Below are positions 32,199 to 43,744 of a stretch of 64,000 nt of DNA, in pieces. A program made the position numbers and the translations under genes. The notes beneath the pieces were generated by a model. It was not told where the DNA came from, made no database searches, and saw only the letters and a list, made by a program, of their open reading frames with translations. Source of the stretch: Hordeum vulgare subsp. vulgare (Eukaryota; Streptophyta; Magnoliopsida; Poales; Poaceae); contig NC_058518.1 of the NCBI RefSeq assembly GCF_904849725.1, forward strand, positions 325,956,581-326,020,580, written 5' to 3'. Within the stretch, counting starts at the first letter, position 1; every line of letters begins with the position of its first letter.

Positions 32199-32571
32199 TC
32201 TGGGTTTTAATGAGATTGAAGAGTGTTCTGTTAATTTGCATCTTGCTGATTCTACTATCAGGAAACCCATTGGAAGGATCAATGATGTTCTTATTATTGC
32301 AAATAGGAACTATGTACCCGTGGATTTCATTGCGCTTGACATTGATTGCAATCCTACATGCCCTATTATTCTTCGTAGACCTTTCCTAAGGACTATCGGT
32401 GCTATCATCTAATACAAGGAAGGGAATATTAGATTTCAGTTTCCTTTAAGGAAGGGCATGGAACACTTTCCTAGAAAGGAAATAAGATTGCCTTGTGAAT
32501 CCATGATGAGGGCCACTTTTGGTTTGAGCACCAAAGACGACGATACACGATTCTATCGCTTCTATGCCTAG
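32199..32571 (+). pseudogene. Gypsy protease, C-terminal fragment after CACTA-2
   Basis: Continues the frame interrupted at 15918. It encodes a region with ADSTIRKPIGRINDVLI and NRNYVPVDFIALDI, as in the protease C-terminal part of this gypsy group, then a tail ending FYRFYA and TAG at 32569-32571. One in-frame stop lies near 32411. No reverse transcriptase follows. Confidence 0.8.
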
Positions 32572-35165
32572 CTAAGGGCATTAAACAATAGCGCTTGTTG
32601 GGAGGGACCCAATGAATTTTTTTTGTTTCTATTTTGTTGCGTCCACACCATCACAATTCTGTTGTGATTGTGTTTTTGTGTTTCCTTTTGTGTTTGAGCC
32701 AAGCAAAACCTTTATGACTAGTCTTGGTAATGGTTGTTTGATCATGCTGGAAAAAGACAGAAACTTTTCGCTCATGAGATGATTTTTCATTTTTTAATTC
32801 AGAAAGAGCTTTTGAGTTGATTCTTTTTGCTGCTGGTTGATATGCTTTTTTCCCAGGCCGTCGTAATGTTTCAGATTTTTTGAGGTACCAGAAGTATACG
32901 AAGTATACAGACTGGTCTGTTTTTGACAGATTCTGTTTTTGTTGAGTTGGTTGCTTGTTTTGATGAAACTATGGTTAGTATCGGGGGGTACTAGCCATGG
33001 AAACGTGAGAATACAGTAGCCCAACACCAATATAGATAGAATTCAAGTTTGCTATAGTACAAAAAGAAGTGGTAGTTTGTTTTCTTGTGCTAATGTTATC
33101 ACAAGTTTCTGTTTAAGTTTTGTGTTGTAAAGTTTTCAAGTTTTGGGTGATGTTCTTATGGACAAAGAGATAAGGAGTGGAAAGATCTCAAGCTTGGGGA
33201 TGCCCCGGGAAGACATCCCCTCTTTCATCTTCAATCCATCGGTAACATTACTTGGAGCTATATTTTTATTCACCACATGATATGTGTTTTTCTTGGAGCG
33301 TCTTGTATCTTAGGAGTCTTTTCTTTTTGTTGTGTCACAATCATCCTTTCTGCACACCTTTTTGAGAGAGAGAGAGACATGCACTCATCGTGATTTTTGC
33401 TAGAATGCTCATAGTGCTTCACTTATATCTTTTGAGCTAGATACTTTTGCTCTTGTGCTTCACTTATATCTTTTAGAGCACGGCGGTGCGTGACTTGGTA
33501 CTTGTCTTATGCTATGAAAGTAGTCCCAAAGGTGATAGATACCCAAAGAGGATGAAAAAAAACCTCCATCTTCATGTGCATTGAATAAAAAGAGAAGTTT
33601 TGATTCCTCTCAAATAGTTTTGAGACGTGGATTTGGTAATATTAAGAGCTATGTTAGTAGGATGTTGTGAATCTAGAAATACTTGTGTTGAAGTTAGTGA
33701 TTCCCGTAGCATGCACGTATGGTGAACCGCTATGTTAGGAAGTCGGAGCATAATTGATCTATTGATTGTAATCCTTTGTGTTGAGGCCGGGATCGCGCGA
33801 TGGTTAACACCTACCAACTTTTCCCTTAGGAGTATGCGTTTAGCACTTTGTTTCGATTACTAATAAAAACTTTCGCAACAAGTATGTGAGTTCTTCATGA
33901 CTAATGTGAGTCCATGGTATAGATGCACTTTCACCTTCCACCATTGCTAGCCTCTCTAGTGCCGCGCAATTCTCGCCGGTGCACAAACCCACCTTATTCC
34001 TTCCTCAAAATAGCCACCATAGCTACCTACTATGGCATTTTCATAGCCATTCCGAGATATATTGCCATGCAACTCCCACTGTTCCGTCTCTTTACTTGTG
34101 AAATCACTCTCATATTGCCATTGCATGATCGTAAGATAGTTAGCGAGATGTTCCAACGTCATACGCCATGCTAGATCATTGCACATCCCGGTACACTGAC
34201 GGAGGCATTTCCTATGGAGTCATCATCATTGCGAGCTTTGAGCTATGAGTAAATAAAAGTGTGATGATCATCATTATTAGAGCATTGTGCCATGTGAGAA
34301 AATTAAAAAAAAGAGGCCAAAGAGCCCAAAAACAAAAAAAAAGAGAAAAGAAAAGAAAAGAAAAAAGAGGCCTAAGAGCCCAAATGAAAAAAGAGAGAAG
34401 GGACAATGCTACTTTCTTTTTCCACACTTGTGCTTCATAATAGCACCATGTTCTTCATGATTGAGAGCTTCTTGCTTTGTCACTACCATATGCTAGTGGG
34501 AATCTTCATTATATAACTTGTCTTGCATATTCCAATGATGGGCTTCCTCAAAATTGCCCTAGGTCTTCGTGAGCAAGCAAGTTGGATGCACACCCACTAG
34601 TTTTCCTTTTGAGCTTTCACATACTTATAGCTCTAGTGCATCCCTTGTATGGCAATCCCTACTCATTCACATTGATATCTATTAATGGGCATCTCCACAG
34701 CCTTTTTATACGCCGAGTCAATGTGACCATCTCCTCCTTTTTGTCTCACAACCACCACCACACTCTATTCCACTTATAGTGCTATATCCATGGCTCGCGC
34801 TCATGTATTGTGTGATAGTTATAAAAAGTTTGAGAAAGTAAGAGTGCGAAAACAATTACTTGGCCAATACCAGGGTTGTGCATGATTTACATTAGTTCTG
34901 TGAGGATGATGAAGCATAGCCAGACTATATGATTTTGTAGGGATAACTTTCCTTGGCCTTGTTATTTTGAAAGTTCATGATTACCTTGCTAGTTTGCTTG
35001 AAGTATTATTGTTTTCATGTCAAGAGAAAACTATTGTTTTGAATCTTAAGGATCTGAACATTCATGTCACGTGAAATAAGTTGCAAAGGACAACTATGCT
35101 AGGTAGCATTCCACATCAAAAATTCATTCCTTATCACTTCCCTACTCGAGGACGAGCAGGAGTTA
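32572..35165 (+). other. Long non-coding 3' region of the gypsy element
   Basis: About 2.6 kb with no sustained frame where an autonomous element would carry RT, RNase H and integrase. It contains CAAGCTTGGGGATGCCCC at about 33190-33207, a near copy of the terminal polypurine motif. There are also AAAGAGGCC-type A-rich sequences near 34305-34390. Confidence 0.65.
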
Positions 35166-35179
35166 AGCTTGGGGATGCT
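35158..35179 (+). other. Polypurine tract of the gypsy element
   Basis: AGGAGTTAAGCTTGGGGATGC ends just before the 3' LTR TG at 35180. In gypsy elements this purine-rich site primes plus-strand DNA synthesis. Confidence 0.75.
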
Positions 35180-36720
35180 TGATACGTCTCCAACGTATCT
35201 ATAATTTTTTATGGTTTCACGCTATTATCTTGTCAAACTTAGGATGTTTTTCATGCCTTTTATATATTTTTTGGGACTAACTTATTGACTCAGTGCCAAA
35301 TGCCAGTTCCTGTTTATCCATGTTTTTGACCCCTTTCAGAGGAGATTTTGAAACGGAGTCCAAACGAAAGAAAATCCCCAAAACTATTTTTTCCGTAACG
35401 GAAGAAGATCGGGAAGCTTGAGAGCCAAGGCAGGGGAGCCTCAGGGGCCCCACAAGCCCTCACTCCGCGGCCAGGTGGAAGTCCGCGACCCAGAGGCTTG
35501 TAGGCCCCCTGGGCGCTAGGGGTTGCGCCTATATATTCCCTAAAAATCCCAAAAAAATCAGGAGATCATCGAAAATGCTTTTCCGCCGCCGCAAGCTTCT
35601 GTCTCCGCAAGATCCCATCTGGGGCACGTTCTGGTGCCCTGCCGGAGGGGGGATTCGGATACGGAGGGCTTCTTCATCAACACCATGACCTCTCCGATGA
35701 TGCGTGAGTAGTTCACCATAGACCTACGGGTCCATAGTTAGTATCTGGATGTCTTCTTCTCTCTCTTGGATCTTCAATACAAAGTTCTCCATGATCTTCA
35801 TGGAGATCTATCCGATGTAATCTTCTTTTGTGGTGTGTTTGTCGAGATCCGATGAATTGTGGATTTATGATCAGATTATCTATGAATCTTATTTGAGTTT
35901 CTTCTGATCTCTCTTATGCATGATTTCATATCCTTGTAATTCTCTTCGAGTTGTGGGTTTTGTTTGGCCAACTAGATCTATGATTCTTGCAATGGGAGAA
36001 ATGCTTGGTTTTGGGTTCATACCGTGCGGTGACCTCACCCAGTGACAGAAGGGGTAGCGAGGCACGCATCGTGTTGTTGCCATCAAGGGTAAAAAGATGG
36101 GGTTTTCATCATTGGTTTGAGATTATCCGTCTACATCATGTCATCTTGCTTAAGGCGTTACTCTGTTCGTCATGAACTCAATACACTAGATGCATGATGG
36201 ATAGTGGTCGATGTGTGGAGTAATAGTAGTAGATGCAGAAAGTATCGGTTTATTTGTCTCAGACGTGATGCCTATATGTATGATCATTGCCTTAGATATC
36301 GTCATGACTTTGCGCGGTTCTATCAATTGCTCGACAGCAATTTGTTCACCCACCGTGATATTTGCTATTTTGAGAGAAGCCTCTAGTGAACACTATGGCC
36401 CCCGGGTCTAGTCCACACCATATTTTCAGCCTTACACTTTTTACTTCGTTGCACTTTTTTGCCTTCAGATCTCACTTTGCAAACAATCTTGAAGGGATTG
36501 ACAACCCCTTTGAAGCGTTGGGTGCAAGCTTGTTTGTGTTTGCGCAGGTACTCTGGACTTGACGAGACCCTCCTTCTGGATCGATACCTTGGTTCTCAAA
36601 CTGAGGGAAATACTTACTGCTCCTGTGTTGCATCACCCTTTCCTCTTCATTGGAAAAACCAACGCAAGCCCAGTCTCCGTCAACGTGTCAATTTCTGGCG
36701 CTGTTGTTTGAGAAGGAGCA
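35180..36720 (+). repeat. 3' LTR of the gypsy element (1541 bp)
   Basis: Same start and end as 12504-14051, with scattered substitutions and short indels (for example near 12830-12850, where the 5' copy has extra bases). It is followed by GTAGT, the mutated target duplication, and then the resumed Copia gag. Confidence 0.93.
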
Positions 36721-36725
36721 GTAGT

Positions 36726-37009
36726 GACCAACTCATGTACTTGCGAGCAGATTGGGAAGTCCCAAGTAGCAAAGGAAGGCATGATGGTGGCGAAGGGTCA
36801 AGCAACGTGAAGCGCGACGGACAAACCGGAAAAGGGAAAGGAAAAGGCAAGCCACAAGGTCGTGGTAAGGCGAACCAATCTAAAGGGCGGAAGCCACAAA
36901 ACTTGGATTTATCCGAGGTGAAGTGCTATAATTGCAATGAGATGGGTCACTTTGCAAAGGATTGCCCGAACCCTAACAAGCGGGAGATCAAGGCAAATTT
37001 GGCAAAGTA
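36726..37009 (+). pseudogene. Copia gag, C-terminal part with CCHC zinc knuckle
   Basis: The frame resumes right after the gypsy target duplication and runs to a TAG at 37007-37009. It is Lys/Gly-rich (GKGKGKGKPQGRGK) and has CYNCNEMGHFAKDC (about 36928-36969), the C-X2-C-X4-H-X4-C nucleic-acid-binding knuckle. Some Copia relatives are open from here into protease, so the TAG is probably a mutation. Confidence 0.88.
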
Positions 37010-37034
37010 GGAAGACGAAGGTCCAGGCCTTCTG

Positions 37035-40000
37035 ATGGCCGAAGTTTGTGATCTCGCTGAAACGGTGGTTGTGAAACCAAGCCGGAAGGTCCTACTTCAT
37101 GAGAAGAAAGTGACACCAAAGTTATCCGGTGATCAGAACGTGTTGTGGTATCTCGACACGGGTTCCAGTAACCACATGACGGGGTGCAAGGAGAAATTCC
37201 TCGAGCTGGAATACGATGTTGAAGGCTCGGTCAAGTTCGGTGATGGTTCAGCTGTGGAGATTTGCGGGAAAGGATCTGTCCTCTTCGAGGGTCTCACAGG
37301 AGAACATCGCATACTTACTGGAGTGTACTACATCCCACGGCTTCGCAACAACATCATCTCTATTGGGAAGCTTGACAAGAATGGATGCAAGGTGAATATC
37401 TAGAACGAATTAATGACGATCTTCGACAACCTCCGTAACGTGCTAGATCGTGTTAATTGCACACGGAATAGACTCTATATCCTCAACCTTGATCAATCTC
37501 GACCGGAGATGGAACACAAGCTGAAAGTTCACGCTCTATGGACAGGTCGCGGCGAAGAGTTTACGTCGAACGAGTTCAACGACTACTGCGAGAAGATTGG
37601 CATAAAAAGGTTCCTCACGGCACCTTACACGCAACATCAGAATGGGGTCGTTGAAAGGCGCAATCGAACCGTCGTTGACATGGCAAGGAGTTTACTCAAG
37701 AGCAAGAACCTCCCGGGGATTTTTTGGGGAGAAGTTGTCTCGACGGCGGTCTATCTTCTCAACCGGGCTCCGACGAAGGCGGTGATCGGCAAGACTCCGT
37801 ATGAAGCAATTTACGGATGTAAGCCGAATGTGTCTTATCTACGGACGTTCGGGTGCGTGGCACATGTGAAGATGGCGGAGCCACATCTCTCAAAGCTTGT
37901 CGATCGTAGCACCAAGATGGTGTTCATCGGATACGAGAGGAGTTCTGGCACCAAGGCATACCGCTTCTATGATCCACGAACCAAGCGTCTACGGATTTCA
38001 CGCGACGTCGTGTTTGAAGAAAACCAAGCGTGGAATTGGAGCGCCGCAGCTGACGATGCTCCAAACGGTAACATATTCACGGTTGAATTTCCAACTGATG
38101 ATGATGTAGGGGAAGATGTCCAACTGGTTGGCAAGACGCCCAACCAAGTTGACGACAATGGTAGTGATCATCATGGTGCCGACACCGACGACAACGTGCA
38201 TAGGTCGCAAGGAGATAGCGACAACGACGCGCACGGCACGGGCAGAGATCTCCACGACAACATTGACAACGAGGCGCATAGTGACGATGACAATCAAGAT
38301 GATGGTCACGGTCACGACGACTACGCCGACGACACGGATGTCGATGACATGCCCGGGTCTCAGCCATCTTCCTCAAGTGCATCAACACCGACACAATTTG
38401 TGTCGCCTCCTTCGCAAGCCACAACGGATTCCTCAGGGCCTCGTCGCTACAAGACCCTCAAGAAAGTCTACAAGTACACAAAGCCAGTTACGCTCGAGTA
38501 CTCTCGACTATGTATGTTCGGAGTTGAGGAGCCGGCGAACTTTGTAGAGGCGAGCAAAAGTCCTAGCTGGACGCACGCCATGGATGAGGAGATGAAGGCG
38601 ATTGAGAGCAATGGCACGTGGACTTTGGTAACCCGACCTTCGAACCGAAAGGCGATTGGTTTGAAGTGGGTTTACAAGTTAAAGAAGGACATGGAAGGTG
38701 CCATTGTGAAGTACAAGGAAAGACTCGTTGCAAAGGGCTACGTACAACGTCAAGGAGTTGACTATGACGAGGTGTTTGCACCAGTTGCTCGACTCGAGAC
38801 AGTGAGAGTGCTCCTAGCTTTGGCAGCACAAGAGGAATGGAAGGTTCATCATATGGATGTTAAATCCGCTTTCCTCAACGGTGATCTCACAGAAGAAATG
38901 TACGTGGAACAACCCCTCGGCTACGAGAAGAAAGGCGAAGAAGGGAAAGTTTACAAGCTCAAGAAAGCACTTGACGGGTTGAAGCAAGCGCCAAGAGCTT
39001 GGAACTCAAAGTTAGACCGAAGTTTGGTCTCGCTCGGGTTCAAGAGATGTCCCCTCGAGCACGCAGTCTATACAAAGAACTCCAAAGGCTCAAACCTGCT
39101 AGTTGGAGTTTATGACGATGATCTGATTATCACCGGGGATAGTGTACAAGAAATTGAACGTTTCAAGGCGCAAATGAAGAACAAGTTTAGCATGAGCGAT
39201 CTGGGATTACTCAGCTATTACTTGGGCATCGAAGTGAAGCAAAGCTACGGAGAGATTTCCCTATGTCAATCGGCTTATGCGGTCAAGTTATTGGAAAAGT
39301 GTGGCATGTCAGATTGCTACGAGACACAAGTTCCAATGGACCAACGTCAGAAGTTGAGCAAGCGTAGCTCAAATCCGCCGGTGGACACCACAATGTATCG
39401 AAACTTTGTGGGCAGCCAAAGATATTTGGTGCATACCCGACCTGACTTGGCTTATTCAGTCGGGATCGTGAGCCGTTTCATGGAGAATCCGACAACCGAG
39501 CACATGAGCGTGGTCAATCAAATCTTGCGCTATGTGAAAGGCACCATTAATCTTGGTTGCACGTACAGAAAGGGAAAGGAAGGATTGATCCTTTGTGGAT
39601 ATTCAGATAGTGACATGGCATGTGATGTTGATGACCGAAAGAGCACAACGGGCATGGTTTTCTACCTTGGCCCGAATCCGATTAGCTGGAATTCTCAGAA
39701 GCAAAAGGTGGTGGCACTGTCTTCATGCGAGGCAGAATACGTAGCGGCAAGAACCGCGGCTTGTCAAGCAGTTTGGTTGAGAAGACTCCTAGCTATTCTT
39801 GCAAAGCGGGAGGTGCAGAAGGTGTCATTGAAGATCGACAACCAAGCTGCAATTTCGTTGTGCAAAAATCCGGTTCATCACGAAAGGAGCAAGCACATAG
39901 ATACCCGGTTCCACCATATCCGGGAGTGCATTGAAGAAGGGTTGATCGAGGTTCAACATGTGAACACGAAAGACCAACTTGCCAATATTTTCACCAAGTC

Positions 40001-40181
40001 CCTCGATCGACAGAAGTTCATCGAGATGAGGAAGAAAGTTGGAGTGGAAGAAGTGAAGTCAAGCAACAAGATTAAGGAGGTGAATGTAGAAGTTAATCAT
40101 GTTGCTCATGTAGGATTAGGAAAGAAAGGCAAACCGAGTCCTAGTAGTATTAGGATTCCTAGTCCTAGTCTATTTTCATAG
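37035..40181 (+). pseudogene. Copia pol: protease, deleted integrase, reverse transcriptase, RNase H
   Basis: Protease: WYLDTGSSNHMTG (about 37147), then a stop at 37401-37403. The frame from 37413 (922 codons) has an integrase missing its HHCC zinc finger and first catalytic Asp: LYILNLDQSRP runs directly into the core. The second Asp codon position reads GGT (37545-37547, TGRGEEF). The later QQ-type NGVVERRN segment is present. An unusual Asp/His-rich linker follows (about residues 225-310). RT spans about 399-640 with YDDD (39111-39122) where Copia RT has YVDD. RNase H spans about 729-870 (YSDSDM, SSCEAEY, IDNQAA). Integrase is certainly dead and RT probably impaired. The frame runs about 95 bp into the 3' LTR. 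Confidence 0.92.
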
Positions 40182-40404
40182 TCCCTTGTGGATGTGTAGA
40201 AAAGACACCCTAGGGGTGTTGCTTGTAATACCGGAAAAAACGAAAAGCAATACAAAGCAAAGGCTCGACACGGGCCTTTAGCCATTAAATCCATCGATCA
40301 GTTTTATTCGTGTCGCTAGTTACGCAAGTTCCGTCAAGTAGCCGGCCGAAGCAAGAATCGCGTAGGCACGCCTGTACGGCTGCATACGCACGTTCAAAAG
40401 CCAA
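40085..40404 (+). repeat. 3' LTR of the Copia element (about 320 bp)
   Basis: The start is placed at TGTAGAAG (40085) because the purine-rich AAGATTAAGGAGGTGAA precedes it. A start at TGTAGGATT (40109) is an alternative. From 40127 it matches 11483-11764. The end is near AAGCCAAC (40404). Confidence 0.75.
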
Positions 40405-41279
40405 CCCTCGTGTGATTTGACATTGCTTTTCTCCTCATCATTCTGTACTTTAGTAGTTCATATGGAAGTTAAAATGATCAAAATTTTGATCTAATGAATA
40501 TGCAGTACACCATCGGTATTATTGCAAGATTACTCATAAAGTGTCTGCTTTCCGATCAAAGCATCCATTATTTCATGGAGATGGAGCACATCATGATATA
40601 GAAAATATGTCAATTTGGACAATTTGCATCTTTGTTTCTTTAAGAATCTTGTTTTTTTTGGTTCCATCTAAAACAGTGCAAACCACTAACATCTTGGCAC
40701 CAACCTCCAACAATTCCTTGTTTTGTGAGTGTTGTAGCATAGCTCATGGTGACAGTCATTTGATACATGAGAAAAAAATATACACATGAAAAAGTGAACC
40801 TTTTTCATGCCAGAAACGATATCATTGTGACACAACAAGATTAAATTCCCCTTGTTTATTCATCCCAAGTGGCCATGAGCCAAGATCCTATATATTCGAT
40901 AGGATCAGAAAATTGCAGATCCCTCTTATTTCACATAAAATCGTAAGCTTCTAGATGGACCGATTCAGCATCGGTGCTATTGCTGTCACCTTTTAACTTC
41001 ACGATTGAATCAAGCCTGTCGTTTACACGTTCTTCATCAACGGGGTATAGACCCCTAGGGCATAGGCACACTGTAGCATTGTACAAGCATCTTAGCTAAT
41101 TGCCCAATTAATTCGACCATTCAGGCAGGAAAGGAACGGTGGGTCGGCGCCGAGCGGTGCGTTTCCCCGTCCACGCTGAGCCCGACGATCAAAGTCAGAG
41201 ACAGAGCCAGAGCTAGGCAGCCACCGGCCGCCTGCTGTTACTGTGCCTGAGAGGCGCCCCTCCATCGGAGCTACTATTA
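40405..41279. other. Low-repeat spacer, no gene seen
   Basis: Ordinary-composition sequence right of the Copia element, with no sustained frame or domain. The last 200 bases are GC-rich. The single 80-codon frame at 40541-40789 has no recognisable feature. Confidence 0.5.
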
Positions 41280-41554
41280 GAGCATGGTTAATAGTATAGC
41301 CAACTGCTGGCTATAAGCAGTCTTATAGCCCATCTTATAGCCAGCTTGTACAATAGTTAGCTATAGAAGAGTACTATTTTTATCATATATGACCCACCTT
41401 TCATTCTCACAAAGCACCTAGGAGCACGTGCTAGAGCTGGCTCTTCACGAAGAGCCCGCTTCCCTTCTCTCTCTTCTTCTCTCTCATCCAACTCAGCAAA
41501 AATATAGTATTTTAATCCTTACAGCCTGCTGACTGTACCTTATTGTACTTGCTC
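41280..41554. mobile_element. Tourist-like MITE (PIF/Harbinger type), 275 bp
   Basis: Ends GAGCATGGTTAATAGTA and (inverse) GAGCAAGTACAATAAGG form an imperfect terminal inverted repeat. They are flanked by TTA at 41277-41279 and 41555-41557. A 3-bp TTA duplication and a length under 500 bp are typical of Tourist. The interior has TATAGCCAGC / GGCTATAAG inverted motifs and no coding. Confidence 0.82.
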
Positions 41555-41557
41555 TTA

Positions 41558-42429
41558 CTCGCTAGCTAGCGCACACGGCCCTAGCTGTCCGAAAAAGACG
41601 GCAAGTACTGTACTTTTCTGTGCCAATGTACAACTACAAACATGCTGCGTGTGAGCAACAGCGTCGTCGTCGACGGCGACGGCCGAATGACACTGAGCTT
41701 GATCAGGCGACGGCGACGACGAGTCAACTCTAGTATTTTTTTTATCGGTTTCCGCAGAGCTCTGGCAACCAGACCGGTCGGCCAGGTTTGCGGTGAAGAG
41801 CTGCCGGCCGGCCATGGGAATCGATCGGCCGGAGGGACCCAACGGGAGGTCGATGGAAAAAAGGACTATCTGGTATGGTTCTTGTCGCCCACTCGCCCTG
41901 GCATTCCCCGGCTTGCTTCCCGATGGCCACCACATGTTTGCTGGGTAGGGTAAAGCGTCGGTGTGTGAAACATGCATATTCTATTAGTTTTGTAGGAAAC
42001 GAAGCAAACTTGCCAAAAGTGTTCTCTTTTTTGAGGATCAATAACTTGCCAAAGTGTCCAACTAGATTTTTTTAAAACTAAATGATAACGCCCACAAGTA
42101 TGACACGAGATAACATGGTTCACACTTTTCATAACCATCCATCTTGCCACATCAAACATCTAACATCAGTGTTTTTTTTTTGAATTTTTGGATTTCAAAA
42201 TATTTTATCTGTTAAAAATAATAATTAAAAATCCGTTTTGATTATTAAATCCTTTTTGACGACATCTTTAAAACTAGATTACATATTGATATGTTTCAAT
42301 GACTCTTTTTCTATGAAAAGTTGTCATGATATTTACATTGCAATTGTGATAGTGTTTATAATAGAGTTGTCACGACATGTTTCATCTAGTTTGTCTTATC
42401 GACGTAAAGCTATCATTGTATTTTAATTA
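41558..42429. other. Spacer, no gene seen
   Basis: The left half is GC-rich (GTCGTCGTCGACGGCGACGG near 41664), the right half AT-rich. Frames up to 140 codons occur on both strands but overlap each other and carry no motif I recognise. Confidence 0.45.
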
Positions 42430-42830
42430 TTTCTATGGTAATTTTTATTAATTGATCATGACAAATTTTAGTAATTAAGCACAGTAAATTTAATTCATGA
42501 ATCAAGGCATTTCTTAGTAATTTATCATGGCAAATTGGGTTTATAGATCGTGTCAATTTTAGTATTTTGGCCATGGCAATTATAGTATTTTAAATATGAA
42601 AAATATTTTGTGTATGAACCATGACAAATTTTATCGCATGTATTATGGAAAATTTAAGTAATTCACCATGACAATTTTAGTTTATGGTTTATGGAAAATT
42701 TAAGTCATTGACCATTTATTTTTAAATTAATTAATAATATATTTATTTTTTACGTATGAATCATGTCAAAATTATTTCATGCATCTTTCAAATTTTAGTA
42801 ATTTATCATGGCAAATTTAGCTTCTTCATT
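42430..42830. repeat. Degenerate AT-rich repeat, ATCATGGCAAATTTTAGTAA type
   Basis: Variants of (A/C)CATG(A/G)CAAATTTTAGTAATT recur at about 42455, 42526, 42563, 42618, 42665 and 42806 with irregular 30-55 bp spacing. No gene. Confidence 0.6.
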
Positions 42831-43744
42831 CCTTCTTTATAACATGTAAAAATTTATTTTTAACATAGAAGAAAAAGTAATTAAAAATGTCACGACTACT
42901 TTAGAGTTTTATGATGAAAATTTATGTGCAATAAACATAAAAACTTTTAACCTATAAAAGCGTGACTAAAACATATTGTTATGAGATTTAGTTTCGAAGA
43001 TCTCGTCGCAACGTATTTAATGGTAAACAGGTTTTTCAATTGAAATTTTTATTTAAGAGATAAAACATTATCAAAACTTAAAAGATGAAATATTTCTGCT
43101 GACATCATCAGTTTCGTTACTTCCGCATACATGCAATGATATGGTCCAATCTATCATCATGGAGTATGTGATCGACCATTATGTCCGTGTGATGAATATC
43201 GACGTTCTTTGTAAAAGGTCTCGAACAGGATAAACAGGCCCGATGTTTTCCTGTCTATTCATGGCATATCGAACGCGCACTTATAAAACAAAGACACTAT
43301 CCAGTCGCACAGAGAATCAGGCATCCAACACTTGCCGCAAACCTCGGCATGCAATTGAAACTAATTTAGACAAAACTTATGCATATATGACGGAGTTCAC
43401 TCAAACGGATATAAGTACGGACATAATTTATGTAAACTGAACAATATTCTCCAGTTCAACTTAAACCTAAAAAACATACACTAACTTGTATCGGACACTG
43501 GCCTCATCGTCAGAGTGACCCCTCCAGCGGCGGAAGGTGTGGCAGCCCAGCCCGCTCGAGGGGCAGCCGTTCTACTTCCTCTTGCACCGTGAGGAGAGTC
43601 TCCGCGGACAACGCCGACCCTGCCGATGAGCCTTCCCTTGGCACTGTCTGCCGAGGCAGCGTCGATCTCGCCGAGAGACCATTCCTCATTGATTTTCATG
43701 ATCTCCTTGTCGAGGTTGTGTAGTCGTCGTGCGACCGTCTCCGT
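42831..43744. other. Spacer left of the LARD element, no confident gene
   Basis: AT-rich to about 43480, then GC-rich. A minus-strand frame (43699-43481, NEEWSLGEIDAASADSAKG) could be a gene remnant cut by the LARD insertion, but its frame does not continue openly on the other side of the element (59526 onward) and I recognise no domain. Confidence 0.35.

Larger units (their letters stand above)
12504..36720 (+). mobile_element. Gypsy-type LTR retrotransposon (gag-protease only), host of CACTA-2
   Basis: LTRs at 12504-14051 and 35180-36720 both start TGATACGTCTCCAACG and end GAAG(T/G)AGCA. Flanking 5-mers are GTCGT (12499-12503) and GTAGT (36721-36725), a target duplication with one later mutation. 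The Asp-type PBS and the gag/protease similarity place it in the gypsy superfamily. Without CACTA-2 it is about 7.9 kb. I see no reverse transcriptase or integrase, so it is probably non-autonomous. Size and layout fit Sabrina-like Triticeae elements, but I cannot confirm the family without a search. Confidence 0.92.
11483..40404 (+). mobile_element. Copia LTR retrotransposon, host of CACTA-1 and the gypsy element
   Basis: Order seen: 5' LTR (its first part displaced by CACTA-1), PBS, gag, [gypsy insertion 12504-36720], rest of gag with zinc knuckle, protease, integrase, reverse transcriptase, RNase H, 3' LTR. Integrase before RT is the Copia (Ty1) order. The LTR copies share GGCAAACCGAGT(T/C)CTAGTAG and the following 270 bp. 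I do not name the family. All ORFs carry damage. The element's own target duplication cannot be seen because its left end is outside the window. Confidence 0.92.

Noticed and set aside
37035..40181. Endogenous pararetrovirus or other integrated virus
   Set aside because: The integrase-RT-RNase H order, the DTGS protease, the LTRs and the tRNA-Met-type PBS fit a Copia retrotransposon; no movement- or coat-protein-like sequence was seen.
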